Source: an uncultured Bacteroidia bacterium
GTDB lineage: Bacteria > Bacteroidota > Bacteroidia > Bacteroidales > UBA932
NCBI GenBank assembly: GCA_902796555.1
Contig: CADBPR010000067.1
Location: 1-44,489, forward strand
Length of the DNA stretch: 44,489 nt
Direction: 5' to 3'
Under the pieces are notes generated by a model. It worked only from the letters and a program-made list of their open reading frames with translations. It searched no databases and was not told the origin of the DNA. Both the position numbers and the translations under genes were made by a program. Positions within the stretch are counted from its first letter, which is position 1, and each line of letters starts with the position of its first letter. Shown one piece after another: positions 27,318 through 34,447 of this stretch.

Positions 27318-28232
27318 ATGAAACACATAGTACTCATACAAGTTATTATACTATTCAGCCATCTAGGGTTAATCCATGCATATGGACAAGATATCCTGGT
27401 CTACAACCTTCCTCCAAAGGTTCAAAAAGAAGCTCAAGCATTCATTAGTCATACTATGCGACAAACCCGCAGACATAATAAACCAAACATGCCTCGCATT
27501 GGCTTCATCATGGACTCGGATGAGAATTATTATATATTAAAGTGTTTCACCGATTGTGAGAGAGACGTACTGAAGAATGATGTTGAATCACCAATGGTAA
27601 CTGATTGTCAAACGAACCGTTATGTCAGGATTAAAGATGATTTTTATCCGATGTACACCATATATGATACATTCTTTTGCGAAACAGATACAACCAAGCT
27701 ACAAAGGTTTGGGTGTCGATATGGTTTCCCTACGGTCCATGTCAGATCACTTATATTTGACGGGTATAAAATCTATTTCGACAAAGAATCTATTAATTTG
27801 ATTAATAAGAAGAATTCTAGACTAAGTTGCGGTCATAATAAAAAACGTATTACTAAAGCACCACACGATTCTTTAATGGAAAAAATGGTATTCTTTTTCT
27901 CGGATGAAGTGGAATCAGAGGTTTGGAAGTATATGAATCGTATTCACAAAGAGACATCTGATTTATACTCCTTTTTATTAAGAAAGGAGGAGAATGCATT
28001 CAGGCTTTTTTTTGTGCCATCTTCTAATGATAGAGATAATCCCTTGAATCAAATAATGACAAATCGCTATGTGATCATCGATGATAATTACTATCCGCTA
28101 TACTTTGATTATGATTTTGTTTTTGGAGAGCCTTATAAAAATATAGATATTTCAACGATGCTTTCCTCATACTATTATGTTGATATACACCTGAATGGGT
28201 GGTTCCTTGGTCGGAAAGAAACTGACAAGTGA
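27318..28232 (+). CDS. Hypothetical secreted protein made of two similar halves
   Basis: This is a 304-residue protein I do not recognise. It has a signal peptide (MKHIVLIQVIILFSHLGLIHAYGQ). Two halves of about 130 residues look related: NRYVRIKDDFYPMYTIYDTFF at about 95-115 against NRYVIIDDNYYPLYFDYDFVF at about 255-275, each preceded by a phenylalanine/glutamate-rich helix-like stretch. The base composition is strongly AT-rich. It begins 11 bases after the Rhs remnant stops, and its stop overlaps the next start (GTGA). Placement downstream of an Rhs gene would suit an immunity-like or accessory role, but no such function can be shown. A longer frame starting at 27153 overlaps the remnant and is not used. 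Confidence 0.7.
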   Translation: MKHIVLIQVIILFSHLGLIHAYGQDILVYNLPPKVQKEAQAFISHTMRQTRRHNKPNMPRIGFIMDSDENYYILKCFTDCERDVLKNDVESPMVTDCQTNRYVRIKDDFYPMYTIYDTFFCETDTTKLQRFGCRYGFPTVHVRSLIFDGYKIYFDKESINLINKKNSRLSCGHNKKRITKAPHDSLMEKMVFFFSDEVESEVWKYMNRIHKETSDLYSFLLRKEENAFRLFFVPSSNDRDNPLNQIMTNRYVIIDDNYYPLYFDYDFVFGEPYKNIDISTMLSSYYYVDIHLNGWFLGRKETDK

Positions 28233-28285
28233 AAAGACCGATTATCATACTACTCTTATTTCTCTTCATGTCTTGCCAGGGTGGG
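28229..28285 (+). repeat. Direct repeat copy 1 of a lipoprotein signal-peptide coding sequence
   Basis: This 57-base segment matches 29239-29295 at 51 of 57 positions by eye. Both encode nearly the same lipoprotein signal (MKRPIIILLLFLFMSCQGG here, MKRPILILLLFLLLSCQGG there). The similarity decays quickly beyond it. Confidence 0.8.
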
Positions 28286-28519
28286 GAGGTTGTCGCTGAT
28301 TACGATATGTTTATCGAGTTTAATTCCGAGGAACTCACCCGACGAGTAATGGACATAATCGAGAATTATAATAACCCCATTCAGTATGCTCTCAAAGTGC
28401 ATGGAGGAAAATACTGGGATATTAAGTCGAAACTCCCCAATCATGGTAGTATATTATTTGGGAAATATGCTTCCTCTCGTGATGCGGGAAACTTTGCAGC
28501 TGACCCGTCGAGAGATTAG
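28229..28519 (+). CDS. Small hypothetical lipoprotein sharing its signal peptide with the downstream regulator
   Basis: The 96-residue frame starts with GTG, overlapping the previous stop (GTGA). It begins MKRPIIILLLFLFMSCQGG with a lipobox Cys16, followed by EFNSEELTRRVMDIIENYNN and VHGGKYWDIKSKLPNHGS. The signal-coding DNA is a close copy of that at 29239. The mature part is unlike the TPR protein and unrecognised. It may be a genuine small lipoprotein or a fragment created by recombination between the two signal-peptide copies. The coupling to the upstream gene argues that it is translated. Confidence 0.5.
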   Translation: MKRPIIILLLFLFMSCQGGEVVADYDMFIEFNSEELTRRVMDIIENYNNPIQYALKVHGGKYWDIKSKLPNHGSILFGKYASSRDAGNFAADPSRD

Positions 28520-28558
28520 CATAGGAAAACAGTTCTATCATCAACATCTTTCTAACAA

Positions 28559-29140
28559 ATGAATAGTATGTATATCCACAATGCTAAAAAGAGGAGATTC
28601 TTGATAATCCTTTCTCTCGCAATAACTGGGTTTGTCATCTCTAACATTACCGATTTCATGGGTTATTTACATTATGGCAAAAGAATATCCCAGCGCTACT
28701 ACTCTTATAATGGGCAAACTATTAGATTTGATGAATATCGTAACTTTTATTTCTTGTCATATATCGAAGATAATAAGGCAACTGAAGTAATACGATGGAA
28801 TTATCATAAAATGAATGCGCCATTTAAGGCATTGGTATACTTCGCCGATTCGCATATTGAGGTATCTTATGTAGAACTCTTTGAATACATAAAAGGAAAT
28901 AAAAAAAAGTCGCATTTTCTATTCCATACAGATAGTATTCATAATTGGCTGGATGATGCAAATTTTGCAATGGTTCATCAAGATTATCTGAATCATAATT
29001 GGGCTGAGCATTGGTCTGACAGCATTTACCAACGTTGTTGTCGTATAGAATCTAGACTATACCTTGAGAAGGAAGATAGGATAAATGAGTTGATTAATAG
29101 TAAGATAGAGCGAACAATCACGGTAAAACGCTCTTATTAA
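28559..29140 (+). CDS. Hypothetical membrane-anchored protein
   Basis: This is a 193-residue protein with a basic N-terminus (NAKKRRF), one hydrophobic anchor (about 13-32; LIILSLAITGFVISNITDF) and a polar remainder rich in Tyr, His and Trp (YYSYNGQTIRFDEYRNFYFL; HNWAEHWSDSIYQRCCR). I do not recognise a family. It is AT-rich like its neighbours, and a hairpin terminator follows. The start could be 28559 or the in-frame ATG at 28568. It may be an immunity-like partner of the degraded Rhs system; that is only positional inference. Confidence 0.6.
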   Translation: MNSMYIHNAKKRRFLIILSLAITGFVISNITDFMGYLHYGKRISQRYYSYNGQTIRFDEYRNFYFLSYIEDNKATEVIRWNYHKMNAPFKALVYFADSHIEVSYVELFEYIKGNKKKSHFLFHTDSIHNWLDDANFAMVHQDYLNHNWAEHWSDSIYQRCCRIESRLYLEKEDRINELINSKIERTITVKRSY

Positions 29141-29148
29141 AATTGCGT

Positions 29149-29188
29149 TGCCACCCTGTGGGTTCGACCTCAGGGCGGCAGTTTTATT
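29149..29188 (+). terminator. Hairpin terminator
   Basis: GCCACCCTG and CAGGGCGGC pair with one mismatch around a 12-base loop, followed by TTTTATT. It comes right after the membrane-anchored orphan gene and before the TPR regulator. Confidence 0.65.
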
Positions 29189-29238
29189 CTGCGCCAAAGA
29201 ATTATTTCGTATCATTGCAACTTAATGACGTTGCTTTA

Positions 29239-29295
29239 ATGAAAAGACCGATTCTCATACTACTCTTATTTCTCTTATTGTCTTGCCAAGGCGGG
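29239..29295 (+). repeat. Direct repeat copy 2 of a lipoprotein signal-peptide coding sequence
   Basis: This is the partner of 28229-28285, with 51 of 57 positions identical by eye. The copies are 1010 bases apart in the same orientation, a spacing that would allow deletion or duplication by homologous recombination. Confidence 0.8.
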
Positions 29296-30927
29296 ACGGT
29301 GGCGACACTGAACCGGATTGATGAGGGGATGGCAGCGGACCCGGGGAGTTCCCTTGAGCAGTTGCAGGAATTTGACAGGGGATTGTTGCACACCAGGCAG
29401 GAGGTGGCGTTATATGCCCTGCTGCTGTCGAAGGCGATGGACAAGAATTATATCGACTCAGATTCAGATTCCTTGATACGGAAAGCGGTGGACTATTATG
29501 AGTCCGGGAATGACAGCAGAAGGAAGGCAGAGGCCTTGTTCTACCTGGGGAGGGTGCAATACAATGCTTCTGATGACGAGTCCGCTATTATCACTTTTTA
29601 CCGTGCTGCAAATGAAGCCGAGAAAACAGATGACCCAATCCTGAAGGGGTTGGTATATCTTTCCCTTGCACTCACATGTAACCATTCCTACAACAATGAA
29701 GACGAGTTGACCTATGTAAAGAAATCTCTTGGATATTTCAGGGAATCAGGCGACAGCTACTATATAGACAACGGGATGTACTATCTCGCGATGTCGCTGC
29801 ATAACAACAGCCGGTGGCATGATGCGGAGAGGGTGTATGACTCGCTTGTCACAACTCCGGGAGTGGATTCGACCATCGTCGGTACTGCTATAGTGGAACT
29901 GGCCAATCTGTGCGTAGAAGGTGCTGACTCCGTTAGGAAACCGGCTAAGGCCGTTGCACTGTATCAACAAGCTGTCTCCGAAGGATATCCGATGTCGTTG
30001 CAGGACTGGTCCAAATATGCATTTGCATTATATCTGACTGGAAGGAAAGAGCAAGGACGAAGCATCATCCGACAGCTGGAGGAGATGGACGGGCCGGATT
30101 CTGAAGCAATCTTCAATAGCCTGTATCTAATCAATAAGATGGAAGGGGATTACAAGGCGGCTTTGGATTTGATGGAGAAGACGAAGGCCTTCCAGGAGAA
30201 GAAGATAGTTGACCGGTTGCGTCAGAACTCGGCTCGCACAATGCGCGATTATCTCCAGGTTGAGGCTGTCAGGGCTGAAGCGAAAGCTGAGCGTAACCGG
30301 TTAGTAATCATTATATTAGTGTTGTCAGGCGTTATTCTTGCGGCCATTATCTCTTTTGTTTTGTTCAGACGCGATGTCAGGCAGAAAAAGGAACGGGAAA
30401 GACTAAACGGAATTATCGAGGAATCCAAACGGATGCGGGAAGATATGTTCCTGAAGGTAGAGGAGCAGATTAAGCAGAATGATTCCCTCGCCGTGAAGAC
30501 AGCGAAGATGCATTACACCTTGAAAAAAACATTCCGGGCGGAATTCAGGGAACTTGGGGACCTCGCCCAGGGCGTAATCTCATATGGCCATAAGCGGGAC
30601 AAGGATTATGTCAAAGAAAAACTATATTCCAGGATCCATGAGTTTGCGATGTCTTTGACAGATGACGCCAAATATAAGGATTTCGAGAAGAAAGTCAACA
30701 GGAATCTGGACAATGTGATGGGCAAGATCCGAAAAGACCTTCCAGGACTGCCGGAAAAGCACTATAAGCTGCTATGTCTCAGCATCATGGGCCTGGATGC
30801 CAACTACATCAGCATGCTGCTTGGCAATATGTCTTTGGATATGGTCTATCGAATCAAGAGCGACTGCAGAACCCATCTGCTGAACCTGCAGGGCGAGAAT
30901 CAAGTCCTGTATGAGATGCTACTGTGA
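29239..30927 (+). CDS. Lipoprotein-signal TPR regulator with transmembrane helix and C-terminal HTH-like domain
   Basis: The 562-residue protein has a lipoprotein-type signal with Cys16. Tetratricopeptide-like repeats run from about 25 to 330 (AEALFYLGRVQYNASDDESA, YYLAMSLHNNSRWHDAERVY, LYLINKMEGDYKAALDLMEK). One membrane helix is at 354-376 (LVIIILVLSGVILAAIISFV), a coiled coil at about 378-425, and a C-terminal helical domain with KHYKLLCLSIMGLDANYIS and LLGNMSLDMVYRIKSDCR resembles the helix-turn-helix ends of Bacteroidota TPR regulators. The likely role is a one-component transmembrane sensor whose periplasmic TPRs control a cytoplasmic DNA-binding tail. I use the ATG at 29239, since the frame extends upstream to 29143 without a signal peptide. 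Confidence 0.75.
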   Translation: MKRPILILLLFLLLSCQGGTVATLNRIDEGMAADPGSSLEQLQEFDRGLLHTRQEVALYALLLSKAMDKNYIDSDSDSLIRKAVDYYESGNDSRRKAEALFYLGRVQYNASDDESAIITFYRAANEAEKTDDPILKGLVYLSLALTCNHSYNNEDELTYVKKSLGYFRESGDSYYIDNGMYYLAMSLHNNSRWHDAERVYDSLVTTPGVDSTIVGTAIVELANLCVEGADSVRKPAKAVALYQQAVSEGYPMSLQDWSKYAFALYLTGRKEQGRSIIRQLEEMDGPDSEAIFNSLYLINKMEGDYKAALDLMEKTKAFQEKKIVDRLRQNSARTMRDYLQVEAVRAEAKAERNRLVIIILVLSGVILAAIISFVLFRRDVRQKKERERLNGIIEESKRMREDMFLKVEEQIKQNDSLAVKTAKMHYTLKKTFRAEFRELGDLAQGVISYGHKRDKDYVKEKLYSRIHEFAMSLTDDAKYKDFEKKVNRNLDNVMGKIRKDLPGLPEKHYKLLCLSIMGLDANYISMLLGNMSLDMVYRIKSDCRTHLLNLQGENQVLYEMLL

Positions 30928-31154
30928 TAACTGTTGACACCGTCCCGGATTTTGGGACGGAGTCGGCAGTGGCGTACTGGAGGACGGTTAGACCCTGGGG
31001 TTCTGGGGTTCTGTGGGCGCACGCGCGCGAGAGGTGGAGGCTGCGGGCCATGCGCTCGATGCACTTTTTCTTTTCGGTGTGGCCGTGGTGGACGAACTCC
31101 TGCGTTCCCCACAAGGAGGAAATGTTGCAGAAAGTTTTTTTGCATCATTACCTG
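30928..31154. other. Unexplained GC-rich intergenic stretch
   Basis: Between the TPR regulator and the tRNA terminator lies a segment visibly richer in GC than the genes before it. It contains the tandem motif GGGGTTCTGGGGTTCTG near 30997 and the alternating run GCGCACGCGCGCGAG near 31016. Overlapping frames exist on both strands, but none resembles a protein I know. I see no promoter or terminator. Confidence 0.4.
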
Positions 31155-31198
31155 GAAAAGAGAATGGCAACGGATTGATATTCAATCTGTTGCCATTC
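31155..31198 (-). terminator. Terminator of tRNA-Glu
   Basis: On the minus strand GAATGGCAAC and GTTGCCATTC form a perfect outer stem, with a further GATTG/CAATC inner pairing, followed by TCTTTT. It begins 9 bases after the tRNA 3' end. Confidence 0.8.
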
Positions 31199-31206
31199 TA
31201 TCTTTG

Positions 31207-31278
31207 TACTGGGTAGGAGAATCGAACTCCTATTGCGAGATTGAGAATCTCGAGTACTAACCGTTATACGAACCCAGC
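31207..31278 (-). tRNA. tRNA-Glu, anticodon CTC
   Basis: The minus strand folds into a 72-nt cloverleaf: acceptor GCTGGGT/ACCCAGT, D-stem GTAT/GTAC, anticodon stem CGAGA/TCTCG with loop TTCTCAA (anticodon CTC), T-stem AGGAG/CTCCT with loop TTCGATT, and discriminator A. CCA is not encoded. The first acceptor pair is G-U, which is unusual. The gene has a good promoter and its own terminator. Confidence 0.88.
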
Positions 31279-31293
31279 ATATCTTTGGGAATG

Positions 31294-31324
31294 CAAAGGT
31301 ACAAAAAAATTCGGACCTTCCAAA
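31294..31324 (-). promoter_or_regulatory. Promoter of tRNA-Glu
   Basis: On the minus strand the sequence carries TTTG at 31324-31321 and TACCTTTG (TAnnTTTG) at 31301-31294, with 19 bases between them. The -7 element lies 15 bases upstream of the tRNA 5' end. Confidence 0.7.
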
Positions 31325-31360
31325 TTTTTTCTCCCCTTTTTGAAAGAAAATACTTTTATC

Positions 31361-31391
31361 TTGCGTAGGAACACAAGATTCCTTATCTTTG
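31361..31391 (+). promoter_or_regulatory. Promoter of the sugar-phosphate mutase gene
   Basis: TTG at 31361 and TATCTTTG at 31384-31391 (TAnnTTTG) are 20 bases apart. The start codon at 31416 follows 24 bases later. Confidence 0.7.
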
Positions 31392-31415
31392 TAAGTCAGT
31401 AAAACCTAAGAAACC

Positions 31416-32867
31416 ATGACACTTATCAAATCCATCTCCGGCATTCGCGGCACCATCGGCGGTGCTCCCGGCAACGCATTGACCCCCATCGACATCGTCA
31501 AATTCACATACGCCTACTGCGCCAAACTGCGTGAGCGCAAACCGCAGCCTTTCGGCCCGCGGTACAAAGTGGTGGTCGGCAAGGACGCCCGTATTTCCGG
31601 TGAAATGGTCGAGCAGCTGGTCTGCGGCACCCTCATTGCCTGCGGGGTAGACGTGGTTAAAGCCGGCTACGCCTCCACTCCGACCACGGAGATGGCCGTC
31701 ACGTTCGCCCATGCGGATGGTGGCATCATCCTCACCGCCTCGCACAACCCCAAACAATGGAACGCCCTCAAGCTGCTGAACGAGAAGGGAGAATTTCTCA
31801 ATGCCGCTGAAGGACAGGCGATTCTGGACTGCGCCGAAGCCGAAGATTTCGATTTCGCTCCGGTTGACGAAATCGGCACCATCACCGAACACGACTTTAC
31901 CGACGAACATGTCGACGCGATTCTCGCCCTGAAGAGCGTGGACGCGGAAGCCATCCGCGAGGCCCACTTCAAGGTGGTCGTCGATGCGATTAACTCTGTC
32001 GGCGGCATCATCATGCCGCGTTTGCTGGAGCGTCTCGGCGTGGAATGCATCTGCATCAACGGTGAGCCTAACGGCCACTTTGCCCACAACCCGGAGCCAC
32101 TGCCGAAGAACCTCGTCGAACTGTCCGAGACCGTCGTCAGCGAGCATGCCGACCTGGGCATTTCCGTCGACCCGGATGTGGACCGTCTGGCTTTTATCTG
32201 CGAAAACGGCGAGCCTTTCGTCGAAGAATATACCCTGGTCAGCGTGGCCGATTACCTGCTGCGCCGGGCCAGCAAACTGGCCGAGGCCAACGGGACGACC
32301 CTGGAAGACGTAATCGCACCCTATAAGCCCGTCACCTGCTCCAACCTGTCATCCTCCCGCGCCCTGCGCGATGTGACGGAAAAATGGGGCGGCACCTACT
32401 ATGCCGCCGCCGTCGGAGAAGTCAACGTGACCACCAAAATGCACGAGAAAATGGCCCTGATTGGCGGCGAAGGCAACGGCGGCGTCATCTTCCCCGCCCT
32501 GCACAGCGGCCGCGACGCCATGGTCGGCACAGCCCTCTTCCTGACCAACCTGGCCAACCAGAAGATGACCGTATCCGAGCTGAAGAAGACCTACCCGGAA
32601 TACCACATCGCCAAGAACCGGATTGAACTGGCCGACAAAGCCTTGATTGACAAGATTCTCAATGAGCTGAAAGTAATCTACGCGAAGGAAGACGTCAATA
32701 CGATTGACGGCGTGAAAATCAGCTTCGAAGCCGAGCGCAAGTGGGTCCACCTGCGCAAGTCCAATACCGAGCCCATCATCCGGATTTATGCCGAGGCGCC
32801 TACCATGGCCGCCGCCGAAGCCCTGGCCGAAGAGGTCATCGCCGTCGCCAACAAAATCATCGGCTGA
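31416..32867 (+). CDS. glmM: Phosphoglucosamine mutase / phosphomannomutase family enzyme
   Basis: The 483-residue alpha-D-phosphohexomutase converts sugar 6-phosphates to 1-phosphates. Motifs: SGIRGTIGG at the N-terminus, the active-site serine loop TASHNP at 107-112 (Ser109), the metal-binding loop DPDVDRLAF (usual form DPDADR), the sugar-binding GEGNGGVI, and the phosphate-binding RKSNTEPIIRIYAE near the C-terminus. All four domains are present. Bacteroidota of this type usually annotate it as GlmM, which feeds UDP-GlcNAc and peptidoglycan synthesis, but phosphomannomutase activity cannot be excluded from sequence. The stop shares a base with the next start (TGATG), which couples it to the NamZ-family gene. 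Confidence 0.9.
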   Translation: MTLIKSISGIRGTIGGAPGNALTPIDIVKFTYAYCAKLRERKPQPFGPRYKVVVGKDARISGEMVEQLVCGTLIACGVDVVKAGYASTPTTEMAVTFAHADGGIILTASHNPKQWNALKLLNEKGEFLNAAEGQAILDCAEAEDFDFAPVDEIGTITEHDFTDEHVDAILALKSVDAEAIREAHFKVVVDAINSVGGIIMPRLLERLGVECICINGEPNGHFAHNPEPLPKNLVELSETVVSEHADLGISVDPDVDRLAFICENGEPFVEEYTLVSVADYLLRRASKLAEANGTTLEDVIAPYKPVTCSNLSSSRALRDVTEKWGGTYYAAAVGEVNVTTKMHEKMALIGGEGNGGVIFPALHSGRDAMVGTALFLTNLANQKMTVSELKKTYPEYHIAKNRIELADKALIDKILNELKVIYAKEDVNTIDGVKISFEAERKWVHLRKSNTEPIIRIYAEAPTMAAAEALAEEVIAVANKIIG

Positions 32868-33934
32868 TGTTCTCATTCCGCACCACTCCGCTGGAAGACC
32901 AGTTGGACAAGGCCCTGCTTGACGGCAGGGTCGGGTGTTTCTGTACCCAGAACTGCTGGGATACGGGCCGGGACCGCTATATGTACGAGCTCTTCCGCCA
33001 GCGCGGCAACCTGGCGGCCGTCTTCTCCCCGCGGGAGACGGAACTGACGCCCGGGACGAACCACATCGACTTCCGGACAAAAGACCTGGAGGGGCTCAAT
33101 GCTGTTGTGGTGGAAATCCAGGATGTCGGCACCCGCTATTTCAACTACAGCAAGGACGTTTTCCGCTTGATGTGTGCGCTAAATCAGCTCGGAGAGGCTT
33201 CCCCCGCCCTGTACGTCGTGGACCACATCAACCCGGCCGGGCGCTTCGTGGAAGGGTCCGTCCCGACCGGCGAGGTGGAGCCCTTCACCCCGAAAGTGGC
33301 ACACCGGCACGGCCTTACCCTGGGCGAACTGTGCAACCTGTATTACAGTGAAATCGGGGCAAAATTCCCCCTCCACATCATCTCCGCCCTGGCCAGCGAC
33401 GCCACCCGGCAAATTATGCCCTGGACGATTGCTCCGGCCTCTGATATCCCCGGCATGTTCACCTGCTATATGTACAGCGGCGGCGGCCTGTGGAACAACA
33501 CCACCATCACGCCCGCCATCGGCACCGCCCGGCCCTACGAGTACTTCGGCGCCCCTTTCATGAAGCCCGGCCAGCTGGAGACCCTCCCCCGCCCGGACGG
33601 TATTCTGATGCGGCCCTGCACCTTCAAGCCCGCCGCCGGACAATATGCCGGCGAACGCTGCTACGGCTACCAGATTATGCTCCAGCCCGGGGCCGAGTAC
33701 CACAGCCTGCTGCACACCCTGCAGCTGATGCGCTACTTCCTGGGCCGATATTCCCAGTTCGAGATTCATCCGGAATGCTACCGCAAACTGGCCGACCCCG
33801 TCCTGGCCTCTTATTTGGCCGGCGACATCTCCTTCCAGGACGCCCGCGAACACGTCAAGACAGAAGAGCAGAAATGGATTCGCAAAGCCAAACGCTTCTC
33901 CCTCTATGAGGACCAGCCCCTGCGCATGAAGTGA
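32867..33934 (+). CDS. DUF1343 / NamZ-family (GH171) protein, atypical and without signal peptide
   Basis: This is a 355-residue protein. Family features are LEDQLDKALLDGRVGCFCTQNC, VVVEIQDVGTRYFNYSKDVF, VVDHINPAGRFVEGSV and HRHGLTLGELCNLYY. Characterised members are exo-beta-N-acetylmuramidases that remove terminal MurNAc from peptidoglycan fragments, usually exported. Here no signal peptide exists, the N-terminal domain is shortened, and the usual SPEHG motif reads SPRETE (54-59), shifting the acidic residue. It may act in the cytoplasm on imported muropeptides or have another substrate. Coupling to a GlmM-type mutase suits amino-sugar recycling. I chose 32867 because the longer frame runs inside the mutase gene. 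Confidence 0.82.
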   Translation: MFSFRTTPLEDQLDKALLDGRVGCFCTQNCWDTGRDRYMYELFRQRGNLAAVFSPRETELTPGTNHIDFRTKDLEGLNAVVVEIQDVGTRYFNYSKDVFRLMCALNQLGEASPALYVVDHINPAGRFVEGSVPTGEVEPFTPKVAHRHGLTLGELCNLYYSEIGAKFPLHIISALASDATRQIMPWTIAPASDIPGMFTCYMYSGGGLWNNTTITPAIGTARPYEYFGAPFMKPGQLETLPRPDGILMRPCTFKPAAGQYAGERCYGYQIMLQPGAEYHSLLHTLQLMRYFLGRYSQFEIHPECYRKLADPVLASYLAGDISFQDAREHVKTEEQKWIRKAKRFSLYEDQPLRMK

Positions 33935-33962
33935 GGAAAAGCATAATCTTTTTGGAAAAGAC

Positions 33963-33993
33963 TTTGAAGTATTGCCGAAAATGCCTATATTTG
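33963..33993 (+). promoter_or_regulatory. Promoter of rpmE2
   Basis: TTTG at 33963-33966 and TATATTTG at 33986-33993 (TAnnTTTG) are 19 bases apart, an almost ideal Bacteroidota promoter. It lies 47 bases before the L31 start. Confidence 0.75.
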
Positions 33994-34040
33994 CAGGCTC
34001 AAAAAGAGAAACTATATAGTTATACTTAAATATTTAAGAA

Positions 34041-34292
34041 ATGAAGAAAGGAATACATCCCGAAACCTACCGTCTTGTAGCTTTCAAGGATATGTCCAAC
34101 GACACGGTTTTCGTGACCCGTTCTTGCGCAACGACCAAGGAGACCCTCGAGGTCGACGGTGTTGAGTACCCTGTCGTGAAGGTGGAAATTTCCAATACTT
34201 CCCACCCCTTCTACACCGGCAAAGTCAAGCTCGTCGATACCGCCGGTCGCGTGGACAAATTCTACCAGAGATACAAGAATCGTCAGAAGTAG
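34041..34292 (+). CDS. rpmE2: 50S ribosomal protein L31 type B
   Basis: The 83-residue protein starts MKKGIHPETYRLVAFKDMS and includes TRSCATTKETLEVDG, SNTSHPFYTGK and VDTAGRVDKFYQRY. It has a single Cys and no CxxC pair, so it is the zinc-free type B form. It is preceded by a strong promoter. A 24-base duplication that includes its stop codon lies just downstream. Confidence 0.96.
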   Translation: MKKGIHPETYRLVAFKDMSNDTVFVTRSCATTKETLEVDGVEYPVVKVEISNTSHPFYTGKVKLVDTAGRVDKFYQRYKNRQK

Positions 34293-34351
34293 AATATCTG
34301 AGCGAAGCGAAGAAATTCTATTCTTACGAATCGTCAGAAGTAGAATATCTG
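34277..34351 (+). repeat. Perfect 24-bp direct repeat spanning the rpmE2 stop codon
   Basis: The segments 34277-34300 and 34328-34351 are identical over 24 bases (core CGTCAGAAGTAGAATATCTG). The first copy contains the last four codons and the stop of rpmE2; the second lies in the 3' untranslated region with 27 bases between them. It looks like a recent partial duplication of the gene's end. Confidence 0.9.
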
Positions 34352-34373
34352 TTACATCTGACACAGGTTACAA

Positions 34374-34402
34374 GAAAGGCTGCAACGAGGTTGCAGCCTT
34401 TC
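34374..34402 (+). terminator. Hairpin downstream of rpmE2
   Basis: GAAAGGCTGCAAC and GTTGCAGCCTTTC form a perfect 13-bp stem around a GAG loop, with only a short T-containing tail (TTCGTTT). It probably ends the rpmE2 transcript. Confidence 0.8.
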
Positions 34403-34447
34403 TTCGTTTACTTACAAAGCTATTTCCTTCTAACGGAATTATGGATA

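Noticed and set aside
29150-29179. tRNA T-arm-like GGGTTCGACC
   Set aside because: No acceptor, D or anticodon stems can be formed around it; the segment is better explained as a hairpin terminator.
30854-31178. Short overlapping frames between the TPR regulator and the tRNA
   Set aside because: None has a plausible start, family resemblance or codon pattern; listed as an unassigned stretch instead.
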